Positions 36,151 to 47,348 of a stretch of 64,000 nucleotides of DNA are shown one piece after another (position 1 is the first letter of the stretch; every line of letters starts with the position of its first letter). Position numbers and translations under genes: made by a program. This DNA comes from Billgrantia saliphila (GTDB lineage: Bacteria > Pseudomonadota > Gammaproteobacteria > Pseudomonadales > Halomonadaceae). The notes under the pieces were generated by a model. The model saw only the letters and a list, made by a program, of their open reading frames with translations, made no database searches and had not been told where the DNA came from. The stretch covers positions 186,001 to 250,000 of the forward strand of contig NZ_PJRN01000003.1 in the NCBI RefSeq assembly GCF_002930105.1, written 5' to 3'.

Positions 36151-37316
36151 TACTTGCCCTCCGCTGCCTTGACGACCTGCTGAGCCGCATCGGTCAGGCT
36201 GGTAGCAGCGATGATGTTCAGACCGCTGGAGGCCAGTTTCTCGGCGCCCAGCTCGGCGTTGTTACCTTCGAGACGCACCACCACCGGCACGTTCACGCCG
36301 ACCTGCTCGACCGCCCCGATGATGCCCTCGGCGATCATGTCGCAGCGCACGATGCCGCCGAAGATGTTGACCAGCACCGCCTTGACGGAGTCGTCGGAGA
36401 GGATCAGCTTGAAGGCTTCCGCCACACGCTCCTTGGTCGCACCGCCGCCCACGTCGAGGAAATTGGCCGGCTGGCCGCCGTTGAGCTTGATGATGTCCAT
36501 GGTGCCCATGGCCAGACCGGCACCGTTGACCATGCAGCCGATGTTGCCTTCCAGGGCCACGTAGTTCAGTTCCCACGCGGCGGCTTCGGCCTCGCGCTCG
36601 TCCTCTTGGGACGGGTCGCGCATCGCCTGCAGGTCCGGATGGCGGTACAGGGCGTTGCTGTCCAGGTTGAGCTTGGCGTCGAGGCAGTGCAGGTTGCCTT
36701 CGTCGGTGATCACCAGCGGATTGATCTCGAGCAGCGCCAGGTCCTTCTCGTGGAACAGGCGCGACAGGCCCAGGAAGATCTTGGTGAACTGCTTGACCTG
36801 GTCGCCTTTCAGTCCCAGGGCGAAGGCCAGCTCACGCGCCTGATACGGCTGCGCGCCGACCAGCGGATCAATCTCGGCCTTGAGGATCTTCTCGGGAGTT
36901 TCCTCGGCGACCTTCTCGATCTCGACGCCACCCTCGGTGGAAGCCATGAACACCACGCGACGTGTGGCACGATCGACCACCGCGCCCAGATAGAGCTCAT
37001 TGGCGATGTCGGTGCAGTTCTCGACCAGGATCTTGGCGACCGGCTGTCCCTTCTCGTCGGTCTGGTAGGTCACCAGGTTCTTGCCCAGCCACTGCTCGGC
37101 AAAGGCCTTGGCCTCCTCGGGGCTCTTGATCAGCTTGACGCCGCCGGCCTTGCCGCGGCCACCGGCGTGGACCTGGGCCTTGACCACCCACATGTCGCCG
37201 CCGATCTTCTTGCATGCTTCCGCCGCTTCCTCGGGGGTATCGACTGCGAAGCCCTTGGATACCGGCAGACCGTAATCAGCAAACAGCTGCTTGCCTTGAT
37301 ACTCGTGAAGGTTCAT
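36150..37316 (-). CDS. sucC: succinyl-CoA synthetase beta subunit
   Basis: A 388-residue beta subunit beginning [20 protein letters not shown]. The ATP-grasp domain shows [19 protein letters not shown] and [20 protein letters not shown]; the C-terminal ligase domain shows [20 protein letters not shown] and [19 protein letters not shown]. It follows lpd after a 156-bp gap that contains a 9-bp hairpin (37427-37447), and overlaps sucD by one base. Confidence 0.98.
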   Translation of the reverse strand: MNLHEYQGKQLFADYGLPVSKGFAVDTPEEAAEACKKIGGDMWVVKAQVHAGGRGKAGGVKLIKSPEEAKAFAEQWLGKNLVTYQTDEKGQPVAKILVENCTDIANELYLGAVVDRATRRVVFMASTEGGVEIEKVAEETPEKILKAEIDPLVGAQPYQARELAFALGLKGDQVKQFTKIFLGLSRLFHEKDLALLEINPLVITDEGNLHCLDAKLNLDSNALYRHPDLQAMRDPSQEDEREAEAAAWELNYVALEGNIGCMVNGAGLAMGTMDIIKLNGGQPANFLDVGGGATKERVAEAFKLILSDDSVKAVLVNIFGGIVRCDMIAEGIIGAVEQVGVNVPVVVRLEGNNAELGAEKLASSGLNIIAATSLTDAAQQVVKAAEGK

Positions 37317-37426
37317 CGATTCATGCCATTGGTTGCATGTGACTCGAATGGCAACCGCGAATGACCGCCGGCGGCGGTCGATGTCGGGTTACCCCCGTTC
37401 GCACCCGATACATGGCCGGGCACGAC

Positions 37427-37447
37427 GCGCCATCCGCTGGATGGCGC
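37427..37447 (-). other. hairpin between lpd and sucC
   Basis: Perfect 9-bp arms, GCGCCATCC at 37427-37435 and GGATGGCGC at 37439-37447, with a 3-base loop. It lies in the only sizeable gap in the suc genes and has no U-tract. It may be a processing or attenuation site that separates sucCD expression from sucAB-lpd. Confidence 0.4.
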
Positions 37448-37472
37448 TTGTTGTCCCTCTTGGCGAACTGGC

Positions 37473-38939
<1,467 letters not shown>

Positions 38940-38963
38940 TTAGTCCGTTGAATCGGGGCGCCT

Positions 38964-40547
38964 TCAAATGTCCAGCAACAGGCGCGCCGGATCCTCGAGC
39001 AGCTCCTTGAGCGTGACCAGGAACTGCACCGCATCCTTGCCATCGATCATGCGGTGATCGTATGACAGGGCCAGGTACATCATCGGACGGATCTCGACCT
39101 TGCCGTTCACCGCCATGGGACGCTCCTGGATCTTGTGCATGCCCAGGATGGCGGTCTGCGGCGGATTGAGGATCGGCGTCGACATCAGCGAGCCGAAGAT
39201 GCCGCCGTTGGTAATGGTGAAAGTGCCGCCCTGCATCTCGTCGATGCCGAGCTTGCCGTCACGCGCACGCTTGCCGAAGTCGACGATGCCCTTCTCGACG
39301 TCGGCGATCTTCATGCTGTCGGTATCGCGCAGCACCGGCACCACCAGACCTCGGTCGGTGGAGACGGCCACGCCGATATCCTGATAGCCGTGATAGACAA
39401 TGTCGGTGCCGTCGATGGAGGCATTGACGTCGGGGAAACGCTTGAGCGCTTCGGACGCCGCCTTGACGAAGAAGCCCATGAAGCCGAGCTTGACGTCGTG
39501 GGCCTTGAGGAAGGTGTCCTTGTACTGCGAGCGCAGCTCCATCACCGCGCCCATGTCCACCTCGTTGTAGGTGGTCAGCATGGCGGCGGTCTGCTGGGCC
39601 TGGACCAGGCGCTTGGCGATGGTCTGACGCAGGCGGCTCATCGGCACGCGCTTCTCGGGGCGCTCGCCCTCGACGACCGGCGCGGCAGCCGCAGCCTGCT
39701 TGGGGGCAGCGGCCGGCTTCGCGGCCTTCTTGGCGCTGCCCTCATTGACGGCGCGCTGGACATCCTCCTTGAGGATACGTCCACCCTTGCCGGTGCCTTC
39801 GATCTTGTTGACGTCGAGATCGTGCTCGGCCACCAGCTTGCGCGCAGCCGGGGCCAAGATCTTGTCACCGACCTTCTCGTCACTGGCACCGTCGTCGGCG
39901 GAAGCCGCCGGCGTCTCATCGGCTGCCGTATCGGCACCTCCGGCCCCCTCGGTGAAGATCGCCAGCACGGCCTCGGACGCGACCTGGCTGCCCTCTTCCG
40001 CCTTGATCTCGGCAATTGCGCCATCGGCAGGAGCAACCACCTCGAGCACCACCTTGTCGGTCTCGATGTCGGCCAGCACCTCGTCGCGCTTCACCGCCTC
40101 CCCCACCTTCTTGTGCCAGGTGGCCACGGTGCCTTCCTGAATAGATTCCGGGAAGGTCGGCGCCTTCACCTCGTGGCTCTGGCCGCCGGCTGCCGGTGCG
40201 CTCTCGGGCTCCGCTTTGGCCTCACTCTTCTTGGCCTCACTCTTCTGTTCGGCCTGGGCGCCGGCCTTATCGTTCTTCTTCTCGCTCTTCTTCTCGTCGC
40301 CCTTGGCGCCGCCTTCCCCGATCCTGCCCAGCACCTGCTCGGACTGCACGGTGTCGCCCTCTTCGGCCAGTACCTCGGACAGCGTCCCCGCCTCCGGCGC
40401 CACCACCTCGAGCACCACCTTGTCGGTCTCGATCTCGACGATCAGCTCATCGCGCTCGACGCTGTCTCCCGGCTTCTTGTGCCAGGCAGCCACGCTGCCT
40501 TCAGCAACGGATTCCGGAAAGGTGGGCGCTTTGATCTCGGTAGCCAT
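38964..40547 (-). CDS. sucB: 2-oxoglutarate dehydrogenase E2 (succinyltransferase) with two lipoyl domains
   Basis: A 527-residue E2; E. coli SucB has about 405 residues and one lipoyl domain. Here two lipoyl domains are present: residues 1-77 with lipoyl Lys43 (ETDKVVLEV) and about 125-203 with Lys165 in the same motif. They are joined by a Lys/Glu/Ala-rich linker. An E3-binding domain follows ([27 protein letters not shown] is the span at about 230-258). The catalytic domain ends with [13 protein letters not shown]. It transfers succinyl groups from SucA to CoA. Confidence 0.96.
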   Translation of the reverse strand: MATEIKAPTFPESVAEGSVAAWHKKPGDSVERDELIVEIETDKVVLEVVAPEAGTLSEVLAEEGDTVQSEQVLGRIGEGGAKGDEKKSEKKNDKAGAQAEQKSEAKKSEAKAEPESAPAAGGQSHEVKAPTFPESIQEGTVATWHKKVGEAVKRDEVLADIETDKVVLEVVAPADGAIAEIKAEEGSQVASEAVLAIFTEGAGGADTAADETPAASADDGASDEKVGDKILAPAARKLVAEHDLDVNKIEGTGKGGRILKEDVQRAVNEGSAKKAAKPAAAPKQAAAAAPVVEGERPEKRVPMSRLRQTIAKRLVQAQQTAAMLTTYNEVDMGAVMELRSQYKDTFLKAHDVKLGFMGFFVKAASEALKRFPDVNASIDGTDIVYHGYQDIGVAVSTDRGLVVPVLRDTDSMKIADVEKGIVDFGKRARDGKLGIDEMQGGTFTITNGGIFGSLMSTPILNPPQTAILGMHKIQERPMAVNGKVEIRPMMYLALSYDHRMIDGKDAVQFLVTLKELLEDPARLLLDI

Positions 40548-40589
40548 GTCGTTTCCCTTGTATGTTCTCTCTCGTCCCGGTGGGGTGCC

Positions 40590-43424
40590 TCAGATATTGA
40601 AGGCGTCTTCCACCAGCTGGCGCTGCTGTTCGGTGTGCACGGACATGTAGCCCGCTGCGGGTGCCGCCGATGCCGGGCGTCCGGCGAACTTGAGCTCGCC
40701 ACCCAGGCCGTTCTTGAGCATGTCGGCCACGGTCCGCATGTGGTGCTGGCTCGAATACCAGGCGCCCTGGTTGAGCGGCTCCTCCTGGCACCAGACCACG
40801 GTTTCGAGGTTGACGTAGGCCTTGAGTGCCTCGAACAGCTCCTCCTTGGGGAAGGGATAGAGCTGCTCGATGCGCACGATGGCGGTATCGGCGCGCTCGT
40901 TCTCGGCACGCCAGGCCGCCAGGTCGTAGTAGACCTTGCCGGCACACATGACGACGCGCTTGACCTGCTGGGGATCGAGGTTGCCCTGGTCCGGGAGCAC
41001 CATGTGGAAATGGCCATTGGCCAGATCGTCGAGGCTCGAAACCGCCTCCTTGTGGCGCAGCAGGCTCTTGGGCGACATCACTACCAGCGGCTTGCGCAGC
41101 GGGCGAATGACCTGACGGCGCAGTAGGTGGAAGATCTGCCCCGGGGTGGTCGGTACACAGACCTGCATGTTGTGCTCGGCGCACATTTGCAGGAAACGCT
41201 CGAGACGGGCTGAGGAGTGCTCGGGCCCCTGTCCCTCGTAGCCGTGGGGCAGCAGCATGGTCAGACCGCACAGGCGACCCCATTTGGTCTCACCCGACGA
41301 GATGAACTGGTCGACCACCACCTGGGCGCCGTTGAAGAAGTCACCGAACTGCGCTTCCCAAATCACCAGGTCGTTGGGGGCCGTGGTGGAATAGCCGTAC
41401 TCGAATGCCAGCACCGCCTCCTCGGAGAGGAAGGAGTCGTGGATGGTGAAGCGCGGCTGACCGTCGGACATATGCTGCAGCGGCACGTATGTCGTGCCGT
41501 CCTTCTGGTTGTGCACCACCGCGTGACGGTGGGAGAAGGTGCCGCGCCCCACGTCTTGGCCGGTGATGCGCACCGGGTGGCCCTCGTCGAGCAGTGTGGC
41601 GTAGGCCAACGTCTCGGCGAAGCCCCAGTTCAGGCCCAGGCCACCGGCCTGCATCTTGCGACGGTCCTCGTAGATCTTGGCCACCTGTCGCTGCACTTCG
41701 ACGCCGTCGGGAATCTCGCACATGCGCGCCGCCAGGCGCTGCAGGCGCTTCATCTCGACACCGGTATCGGCATAGCCGCTCCACTCATGGCCGAGATAGG
41801 GCTTCCAGTCGACGAACAGCGAGGTATTGGGCTCCTGCACGAGGGCGTTGGCCACGTGATTGCCGGCCATCAGGTCCTCGCGATAGGTCTCGATCATTGC
41901 CTGAGCCTCGTCCTCGGTGACGACGCCCTGCTCGACCAGTCGCTGAACGTAGAGGGAGCGCGAGGAGGGATGCTCCTTGATCTTGCGGTACATCAGCGGC
42001 TGAGTGCCGGAGGGTTCGTCGGCCTCGTTATGGCCGCGACGGCGGTAGCACACCAGATCGATTACCACGTCCTTCCTGAACTGCTGGCGGTAGTCCAGCG
42101 CCACCTGGGTGGCGTGCAGCACGGCATCCGGGTCGTCGCCGTTGACGTGAAAGATCGGCGCCTGGACCATCTTGGCGATATCGGTGCAGTACTCCGTGGA
42201 ACGTGTGTCCTGCGGGTGCGAGGTGGTGAAACCGACCTGGTTGTTGATGACGATGTGCACCGTGCCGCCGGTCTTGTAAGCCCGGGTCTGGGACATCTGG
42301 AAGGTTTCCATGACCACGCCCTGCCCGGCGAAGGCGGCATCGCCGTGCACGTTGATCGGCAAGACCTTGGTGCCTTCGTAATCGTCGCGACGATCCTGCC
42401 TGGCACGTACCGAACCCTCGACCACTGGCGAGACGATCTCCAGGTGGGAGGGGTTGAAGGCCAGCGCCAGATGAACTTCGCCGCCCGGCGTCATAACGTT
42501 GGAGCTGAAACCCTGGTGGTACTTGACGTCACCGGAGCCACGCTCGATCAGCTTCTTGCCGTCGAACTCGTCGATCAGTTCGGAGGGATTCTTGCCGAGG
42601 ATATTGACCAGCAGGTTGAGGCGACCGCGGTGCGCCATGCCGATGACCATTTCCTTGATCCCGTAGCCACCGCCTCGCTGGATCAGCTCGTCCATCATCG
42701 GAATGAACGACTCGCCGCCCTCGAGACCGAAGCGTTTGGTACCTGGATACTTGGAGGCCAGGTAGTTCTCCAGCCCCTCGGCCGCGGTCAGGCGCTCGAG
42801 CAGGTGCTTACGCACCTCGTCACTGTATTTGGGTGCCGAGCGAACCGATTCGAAGCGCTGTTGCAGCCAGCGCTTCTCCTCGGTATCGACGATATGCATG
42901 ATCTCGCAGCCGATGGAGCGGCAGTAGGTCTGCTCCAGCGCCTCGACGATCTCGCGCAGCGGCGCCTTGTCTATCCCCAGAAAGAAAGAGCCGGTCTGGA
43001 ATTCGGTATCCAGATCGGCCTTTGACAGTTGGTGAAAAGAGAGGTCGAGGTCGGGTATGGGGGCTTGGCTGCGCAGCTTGAGCGGATCGATGTCGGCCTT
43101 CTGGTGGCCCCGGAAGCGGTAGGCGTTGATCAACTGCAGCACCTTGACCTGCTTCTTGCTCTCGCCGCTGTCGGTACCACCGGCGGTGGCGGCGGTACGA
43201 CGTGCGCGCGCCAGTTGCTGGAACTGATCGCGGACAGGGCTTAGGGGGACATCATGACCGGCGCCGCCATCGACGCTCGGCAGTTGATCGAAGTAGGTCC
43301 GCCACTCATTGGGCACGGAACCTGGGTCGGCGAGGTATTGCTCGTAGAGCGCTTCCACATAGTGAACGTTGCTGCCGCTCACATGGGAGCTGTTCCACAT
43401 CAACTCCATTATGCCTTGTTGCAT
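40590..43424 (-). CDS. sucA: 2-oxoglutarate dehydrogenase E1
   Basis: A 944-residue thiamine-diphosphate enzyme beginning MQQGIMELMWNSSHVSGSN, which aligns residue for residue with the E. coli SucA start. Visible motifs include AHRGRLNLLVNILGK, the ThDP-binding region INVHGDAAFAGQG, RRRGHNEADEPSGTQP, and the pyrimidine-domain block ending in HGYEGQGPEHSSARLERFLQ. It decarboxylates 2-oxoglutarate and succinylates SucB. A 252-bp gap containing two hairpins separates it from sdhB upstream; sucB follows after 42 bp. Confidence 0.97.
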   Translation of the reverse strand: MQQGIMELMWNSSHVSGSNVHYVEALYEQYLADPGSVPNEWRTYFDQLPSVDGGAGHDVPLSPVRDQFQQLARARRTAATAGGTDSGESKKQVKVLQLINAYRFRGHQKADIDPLKLRSQAPIPDLDLSFHQLSKADLDTEFQTGSFFLGIDKAPLREIVEALEQTYCRSIGCEIMHIVDTEEKRWLQQRFESVRSAPKYSDEVRKHLLERLTAAEGLENYLASKYPGTKRFGLEGGESFIPMMDELIQRGGGYGIKEMVIGMAHRGRLNLLVNILGKNPSELIDEFDGKKLIERGSGDVKYHQGFSSNVMTPGGEVHLALAFNPSHLEIVSPVVEGSVRARQDRRDDYEGTKVLPINVHGDAAFAGQGVVMETFQMSQTRAYKTGGTVHIVINNQVGFTTSHPQDTRSTEYCTDIAKMVQAPIFHVNGDDPDAVLHATQVALDYRQQFRKDVVIDLVCYRRRGHNEADEPSGTQPLMYRKIKEHPSSRSLYVQRLVEQGVVTEDEAQAMIETYREDLMAGNHVANALVQEPNTSLFVDWKPYLGHEWSGYADTGVEMKRLQRLAARMCEIPDGVEVQRQVAKIYEDRRKMQAGGLGLNWGFAETLAYATLLDEGHPVRITGQDVGRGTFSHRHAVVHNQKDGTTYVPLQHMSDGQPRFTIHDSFLSEEAVLAFEYGYSTTAPNDLVIWEAQFGDFFNGAQVVVDQFISSGETKWGRLCGLTMLLPHGYEGQGPEHSSARLERFLQMCAEHNMQVCVPTTPGQIFHLLRRQVIRPLRKPLVVMSPKSLLRHKEAVSSLDDLANGHFHMVLPDQGNLDPQQVKRVVMCAGKVYYDLAAWRAENERADTAIVRIEQLYPFPKEELFEALKAYVNLETVVWCQEEPLNQGAWYSSQHHMRTVADMLKNGLGGELKFAGRPASAAPAAGYMSVHTEQQRQLVEDAFNI

Positions 43425-43565
43425 CTCTCGGTCACCCTACACTGATGGGGTGTTGTCGGCGCCGTCACGGGCCAGCCGCGACGGCTTGGCTGGTGCCCTG
43501 CCGGAAGGGCGTCTTCTCTTCCCGGCGGTTCCAGCCGTGAGGCCGGAATCCTTGCAATCCATGGT

Positions 43566-43637
43566 CGAGAGCCGGTACCTGTGGCACCGGCTCTCGTCCT
43601 GCTGATCGCGAGCCGACCGCGACACGACGTCGCGGTC
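43566..43637 (-). other. two hairpins in the sdhB-sucA gap
   Basis: The first hairpin has 11-bp arms at 43566-43576 and 43586-43596. The second has 9-bp arms GACCGCGAC (43615-43623) and GTCGCGGTC (43629-43637) with a 5-base loop. Neither has a U-tract. They sit between sdhB and sucA and may partly terminate sdh transcripts or protect processed 3' ends. Confidence 0.45.
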
Positions 43638-43676
43638 TGGCATGGGCCGCTATGATAGCAAGCCCCGCGCCACGAT

Positions 43677-44381
43677 TTAAGTGGCATTCGCGAGTAGCAT
43701 GTCGCGGATCTTTCCGATCGCGCGGGTCGGGTTGAGCCCTTTGGGGCATACCGCGACGCAGTTCATGATGCCGCGACAGCGGAACACGCTGAACGGATCC
43801 TCCAGTCCGGCAAGGCGCTCTCGCGTCGCGGTATCGCGCGAGTCCGCCAGGAAGCGGTAGGCCTGCAACAGGCCGGCCGGGCCGACGAACTTGTCCGGAT
43901 TCCACCAAAACGACGGGCAGGAAGTCGAACAGCAGGCACACAGGATGCACTCATAGAGACCGTCGAGCTTGTCGCGATCCTCCGGCGACTGCAGGCGCTC
44001 GATCGCCGGCGCCGGGGTATCGTTCTGCAGATACGGCTGCATGCGCTCGAACTGCTTGTAGAACAGCCCCATGTCGACAACCAGGTCGCGCACCACCGGG
44101 AGGCCGGGCAGCGGGCGCAGCACCAGCTTGTTGTCCTTGACCACATCGGACAGCGAAGTGATGCAGGCCAGGCCGTTCTTGCCGTTCATGTTCATGCCGT
44201 CGGAGCCGCATACACCTTCGCGACAGCTGCGACGGAAGGCCAGGGTGGTGTCCTCGGCCTTGAGCATCTCCAACACGTTCAGAACCATCAGGTCGCGGCC
44301 CTGGGTGTCCAGCTGATACTCCTGCATGTAGGGCGCGGAGTCGGTTTCCGGGTTGTAGCGGTAAATAGATACCTGAAGCAT
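43677..44381 (-). CDS. sdhB: succinate dehydrogenase iron-sulfur subunit
   Basis: A 234-residue subunit. The [2Fe-2S] cluster ligands are in CREGVCGSDGMNMNG and the following Cys of LACI. The [4Fe-4S] and [3Fe-4S] ligands are in CILCACCSTSCPSFWWN and CRGIMNCVAVCPKGLNP. It carries electrons from the SdhA flavin to the quinone site formed with SdhCD. It follows sdhA by 13 bp. Confidence 0.98.
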   Translation of the reverse strand: MLQVSIYRYNPETDSAPYMQEYQLDTQGRDLMVLNVLEMLKAEDTTLAFRRSCREGVCGSDGMNMNGKNGLACITSLSDVVKDNKLVLRPLPGLPVVRDLVVDMGLFYKQFERMQPYLQNDTPAPAIERLQSPEDRDKLDGLYECILCACCSTSCPSFWWNPDKFVGPAGLLQAYRFLADSRDTATRERLAGLEDPFSVFRCRGIMNCVAVCPKGLNPTRAIGKIRDMLLANAT

Positions 44382-44394
44382 CTCGTGACTCCCC

Positions 44395-46167
44395 TTAGTA
44401 AGTACGGATTTTCGGCTCGAAGGTGTCGACGGTCTTCGGCTTGAAGTTGACGTCGCGCTTGCCGACCCGCTTTTCGGCCGGGAAGTACATGGAGTGCTTC
44501 AGCCAGTTGGCGTCATCGCGATCCGGGTAGTCGTAGCGGGAATGCGCGCCACGGCTCTCCTTGCGTTCCAGGGCCGCGATGGCGGTGGCTTCGGCCACTT
44601 CCATCAGGTTGTCGAGTTCGAGCGCCTCGACGCGAGCGGTGTTGAAGGCACCGGACTTGTCGACCAGATGCGCCTCGCCGATGCGACCGCGCAGGTCGGC
44701 CAACTGCTTGACGCCCTCCTGCATGTGCTCCTCCTGGCGGAACACGCCGAAGGAGTTCTGCATGATGCTCTGCAGCTCGGTCTTGAGATCGGCTACAGAC
44801 TCGCCGCCGGTGGATTCGTTCCAGCGCGTGATGCGCTTCATGGCCGTTTCGATATCGGAATCGGTGGCACCGAGGTAATCGATACCCTCGTTGAGTGCGC
44901 CTTCGATGAATATGCCGGCCGCGCGGCCGAACACCACCAGGTCGAGCAGCGAGTTGCCGCCCAGGCGGTTGGCACCGTGCACCGAAACGCAGGCCGCCTC
45001 GCCGCAGGCGAACAGGCCATTGATGATGTGATCGTTGCCGTCGGCGTCCTGCATGATCGCCTGGCCATGCACGTTGGTCGGAATACCGCCCATCATGTAG
45101 TGGCAGGTCGGCACCACCGGAATCGGCGCATTGGTCGGATCGACGTGGGCGAAGATCTTCGACAGCTCGCTGATGCCCGGCAGGCGCTTGTTGAGCACCT
45201 CTTCGCCCAGATGATCGAGCTTGAGGAAGACATGGTCGCCCTTCTCGCCGCAGCCACGGCCCTCGAGGATCTCCATGACCATGGAACGCGCCACCACGTC
45301 GCGTCCGGCGAGATCCTTGGCGTTGGGCGCATAGCGCTCCATGAAGCGCTCGCCGTCCTTGTTGACCAGGTAGCCGCCTTCGCCGCGACAACCCTCGGTC
45401 ACGAGCACACCCGCACCGTAGATGCCGGTGGGATGGAACTGCCACATCTCCATGTCCTGCATCGGGAAGCCGGCACGCAGCGCCATGCCGATGCCGTCAC
45501 CGGTATTGATCAGGGCGTTGGTCGTGGAGGCGTAGATACGTCCGGCACCGCCGGTGGCCATGACGGTGGCCTTGGACTGGACGTGCACCACTTCGCCGGT
45601 CTCGATGCACATGGCGATGCAGCCCACCACGTCGCCGTTGGCGTTCTTCACCAGATCGACCGCGAACCACTCGTTGAGGAACGTGGTGTTGTTCTTCAGG
45701 TTGTTCTGGTAGAGGGTGTGCAGCAGGGCATGGCCGGTACGGTCGGCCGCCGCACAGGTGCGGGCCGCCTGGCCGCCCTCGCCGAAATTCTTCGATTGAC
45801 CACCGAACGGACGCTGGTAGATGCGACCGTTATCGAATCGCGAGAACGGCAGTCCCATGTGCTCCAGCTCGAAGACGGCCTTGGGCCCCTCGGAACACAT
45901 GTACTCGGCCGCATCTTGATCGGTGATGTAGTCGCCACCCTTGACGGTGTCGTACATGTGCCAGCGCCAGTCGTCGTTGGGATCGGCGGAAGCGATGGCA
46001 CAGGTAATGCCGCCCTGGGCGGAGACGGTGTGCGAGCGAGTCGGGAAGACCTTGGACAGCACGGCTGTCTTCTTGCCGGACTTGGCCAGCTCGAGCGCGG
46101 CACGCAGGCCGGAGCCGCCGCCACCGATGATGATGGCATCGTAGGACAAGGTACGCATGTTAGGCAT
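44395..46167 (-). CDS. sdhA: succinate dehydrogenase flavoprotein subunit
   Basis: A 590-residue flavoprotein. The FAD fold is [17 protein letters not shown], and the histidine that covalently binds FAD is in [11 protein letters not shown]. The active-site segments [21 protein letters not shown] and [22 protein letters not shown] are intact. It oxidises succinate to fumarate on the cytoplasmic face of the inner membrane. It starts three bases after sdhD. A second ATG at codon 4 is an alternative start. Confidence 0.98.
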   Translation of the reverse strand: MPNMRTLSYDAIIIGGGGSGLRAALELAKSGKKTAVLSKVFPTRSHTVSAQGGITCAIASADPNDDWRWHMYDTVKGGDYITDQDAAEYMCSEGPKAVFELEHMGLPFSRFDNGRIYQRPFGGQSKNFGEGGQAARTCAAADRTGHALLHTLYQNNLKNNTTFLNEWFAVDLVKNANGDVVGCIAMCIETGEVVHVQSKATVMATGGAGRIYASTTNALINTGDGIGMALRAGFPMQDMEMWQFHPTGIYGAGVLVTEGCRGEGGYLVNKDGERFMERYAPNAKDLAGRDVVARSMVMEILEGRGCGEKGDHVFLKLDHLGEEVLNKRLPGISELSKIFAHVDPTNAPIPVVPTCHYMMGGIPTNVHGQAIMQDADGNDHIINGLFACGEAACVSVHGANRLGGNSLLDLVVFGRAAGIFIEGALNEGIDYLGATDSDIETAMKRITRWNESTGGESVADLKTELQSIMQNSFGVFRQEEHMQEGVKQLADLRGRIGEAHLVDKSGAFNTARVEALELDNLMEVAEATAIAALERKESRGAHSRYDYPDRDDANWLKHSMYFPAEKRVGKRDVNFKPKTVDTFEPKIRTY

Positions 46168-46170
46168 GAA

Positions 46171-46518
46171 TCAGGCTCCCCACAGAACTTGGATGCCCCA
46201 GACCAGGAACACGAAAATGGCCAGGATGATGACGACCTGGGTGCCGAGGCGGATGGGCGTCGACTTGAGATAGTCGGTGGTCACGGTCCACAGACCGATC
46301 CAGGCGTGCGCGGCAAGAGAGATGAAGGCCAACAGAGAGAAGATCCGCATCCAGGTCTGGGCAAATAAGTTGTTCCAGGTGGCGTAGTCGAGCCCAGGGT
46401 TGAACAGCAGGTACGCGACGATGAAGACCGTATAGAGCGCCAGGATGATCGCCGTGACGCGTTGAAGCAGCCAGTCGGAAAGGCCGCTGCGACCCAGATT
46501 GGTGATGTTGGTTACCAT
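46171..46518 (-). CDS. sdhD: succinate dehydrogenase membrane anchor
   Basis: A 115-residue membrane anchor with three helices. SGLSDWLLQRVTAIILALY carries the conserved DWLLQR quinone-site region, and AHAWIGLWTVTTDYL holds the haem-ligand His. It overlaps sdhC by 7 bp. Confidence 0.95.
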   Translation of the reverse strand: MVTNITNLGRSGLSDWLLQRVTAIILALYTVFIVAYLLFNPGLDYATWNNLFAQTWMRIFSLLAFISLAAHAWIGLWTVTTDYLKSTPIRLGTQVVIILAIFVFLVWGIQVLWGA

Positions 46519-46901
46519 ACCCAGACTCCCGCCAGAATGACCAGGACGGCACTGAGGACCACGGTGGCCTGTGCCTTCTTGACGCCCCCTTCCAGGGTTA
46601 CGCCGTAACCGGCATCCATCAGCATATGGTTGATACCGGCAACGAAATGGAATGCCAGGGCCGACAGCAGACCCCAGGCGATCAGCTTCGCCAGGAAATT
46701 ATGCGCCAGCGCATCCCTCACGGCCTCGAATCCTTCCGGCGACGACAGGGATTTGTCGAGCGCCCAGAAGGCAAAGATGAGGCCAATGAACAGGATGACG
46801 CCGGTGATGCGATGGGTGATCGACGTCAGGGCGGGAAGTGGGAACTGTATCGTGGTGAGGTCGAGGTTGACGGGTCGTTTGCTATTCACGGCTCTATACA
46901 C
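46512..46901 (-). CDS. sdhC: succinate dehydrogenase cytochrome b556 subunit
   Basis: A 129-residue, three-helix subunit. The block RPVNLDLTTIQFPLPALTS is diagnostic, and the haem-ligand His is in ALAFHFVAGINHMLMD. A GTG at 46901 is chosen as start because it gives exactly the E. coli length of 129 residues and the same offset to RPVNLDL; an AAGAGAG site lies just upstream. The longer open frame to 47051 contains nothing like SdhC. The promoter is at 47023-47051, giving a leader of about 115 bases. Confidence 0.93.
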   Translation of the reverse strand: MYRAVNSKRPVNLDLTTIQFPLPALTSITHRITGVILFIGLIFAFWALDKSLSSPEGFEAVRDALAHNFLAKLIAWGLLSALAFHFVAGINHMLMDAGYGVTLEGGVKKAQATVVLSAVLVILAGVWVW

Positions 46902-47022
46902 ACTCTCTTGGCTCGCTCTGCCACCAGTGGGACCAGGCGTGAGCGGGCGGTGGTTTGAGGTAGGGGGCTCGCCGCTGCCGAGACGGGCATGACAACGAGT
47001 ACCTGCCAGTCGCGCGGTGTGG

Positions 47023-47051
47023 ATTATAGGGACATGAACCCCCAGTGACAA
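47023..47051 (-). promoter_or_regulatory. sigma-70 promoter of the sdh-suc operon
   Basis: On the minus strand TTGTCA (47051-47046), a 17-bp spacer and a perfect TATAAT (47028-47023). A second TATAAT-like -10 lies farther upstream near 47180 with a poor -35. Confidence 0.75.
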
Positions 47052-47152
47052 ATGCGCACCGCTGCGACTCGACCATGGTTCAAGCCCGTTCGTATCCCGA
47101 CGACAGTTAGTGAAACCACTCTATTCTCGAAGTATGCTTGGCACGATGGCTC

Positions 47153-47169
47153 ATGATGCAAAGCATCAT
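47153..47169. promoter_or_regulatory. palindrome in the gltA-sdhC divergent region
   Basis: ATGATGC-AAA-GCATCAT, a perfect 7-bp inverted repeat about 65 bp upstream of the gltA -35 and about 100 bp upstream of the sdhC -35. Its symmetry and place suggest a regulator binding both promoters. The binding protein is not identified. Confidence 0.45.
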
Positions 47170-47233
47170 TTCCTCTACAGATAATTATACAGCACAAGAA
47201 CTCCTGCATAACTACCCGGTCACTTTGGCCTAA

Positions 47234-47261
47234 TTGACAATCCCGGGAACGCTTCTATAGT
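47234..47261 (+). promoter_or_regulatory. sigma-70 promoter of gltA
   Basis: A perfect TTGACA at 47234-47239, a 16-bp spacer and TATAGT at 47256-47261. The predicted leader before the ATG at 47349 is about 80 bases. Confidence 0.8.
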
Positions 47262-47348
47262 GGGCGAACCTTTTTCGTGGGCCAGGCGTTGCAACACGGT
47301 TTGCGAATGAATGAGTTAACGCACATTTCGACTTCAGAGGAGGCCAGT

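Noticed and set aside
39135..41126. Very long open frames antisense to sucB, sucA, sdhA, nagF, T1SS and ycjX genes (also 41217-43025, 44494-46368, 19483-21447, 31580-32854, 4097-5317)
   Set aside because: High-GC coding DNA leaves the opposite strand open. These frames have His/Gln/Arg/Ala-rich composition, no ribosome sites and no family motifs, and they mirror clearly identified genes.
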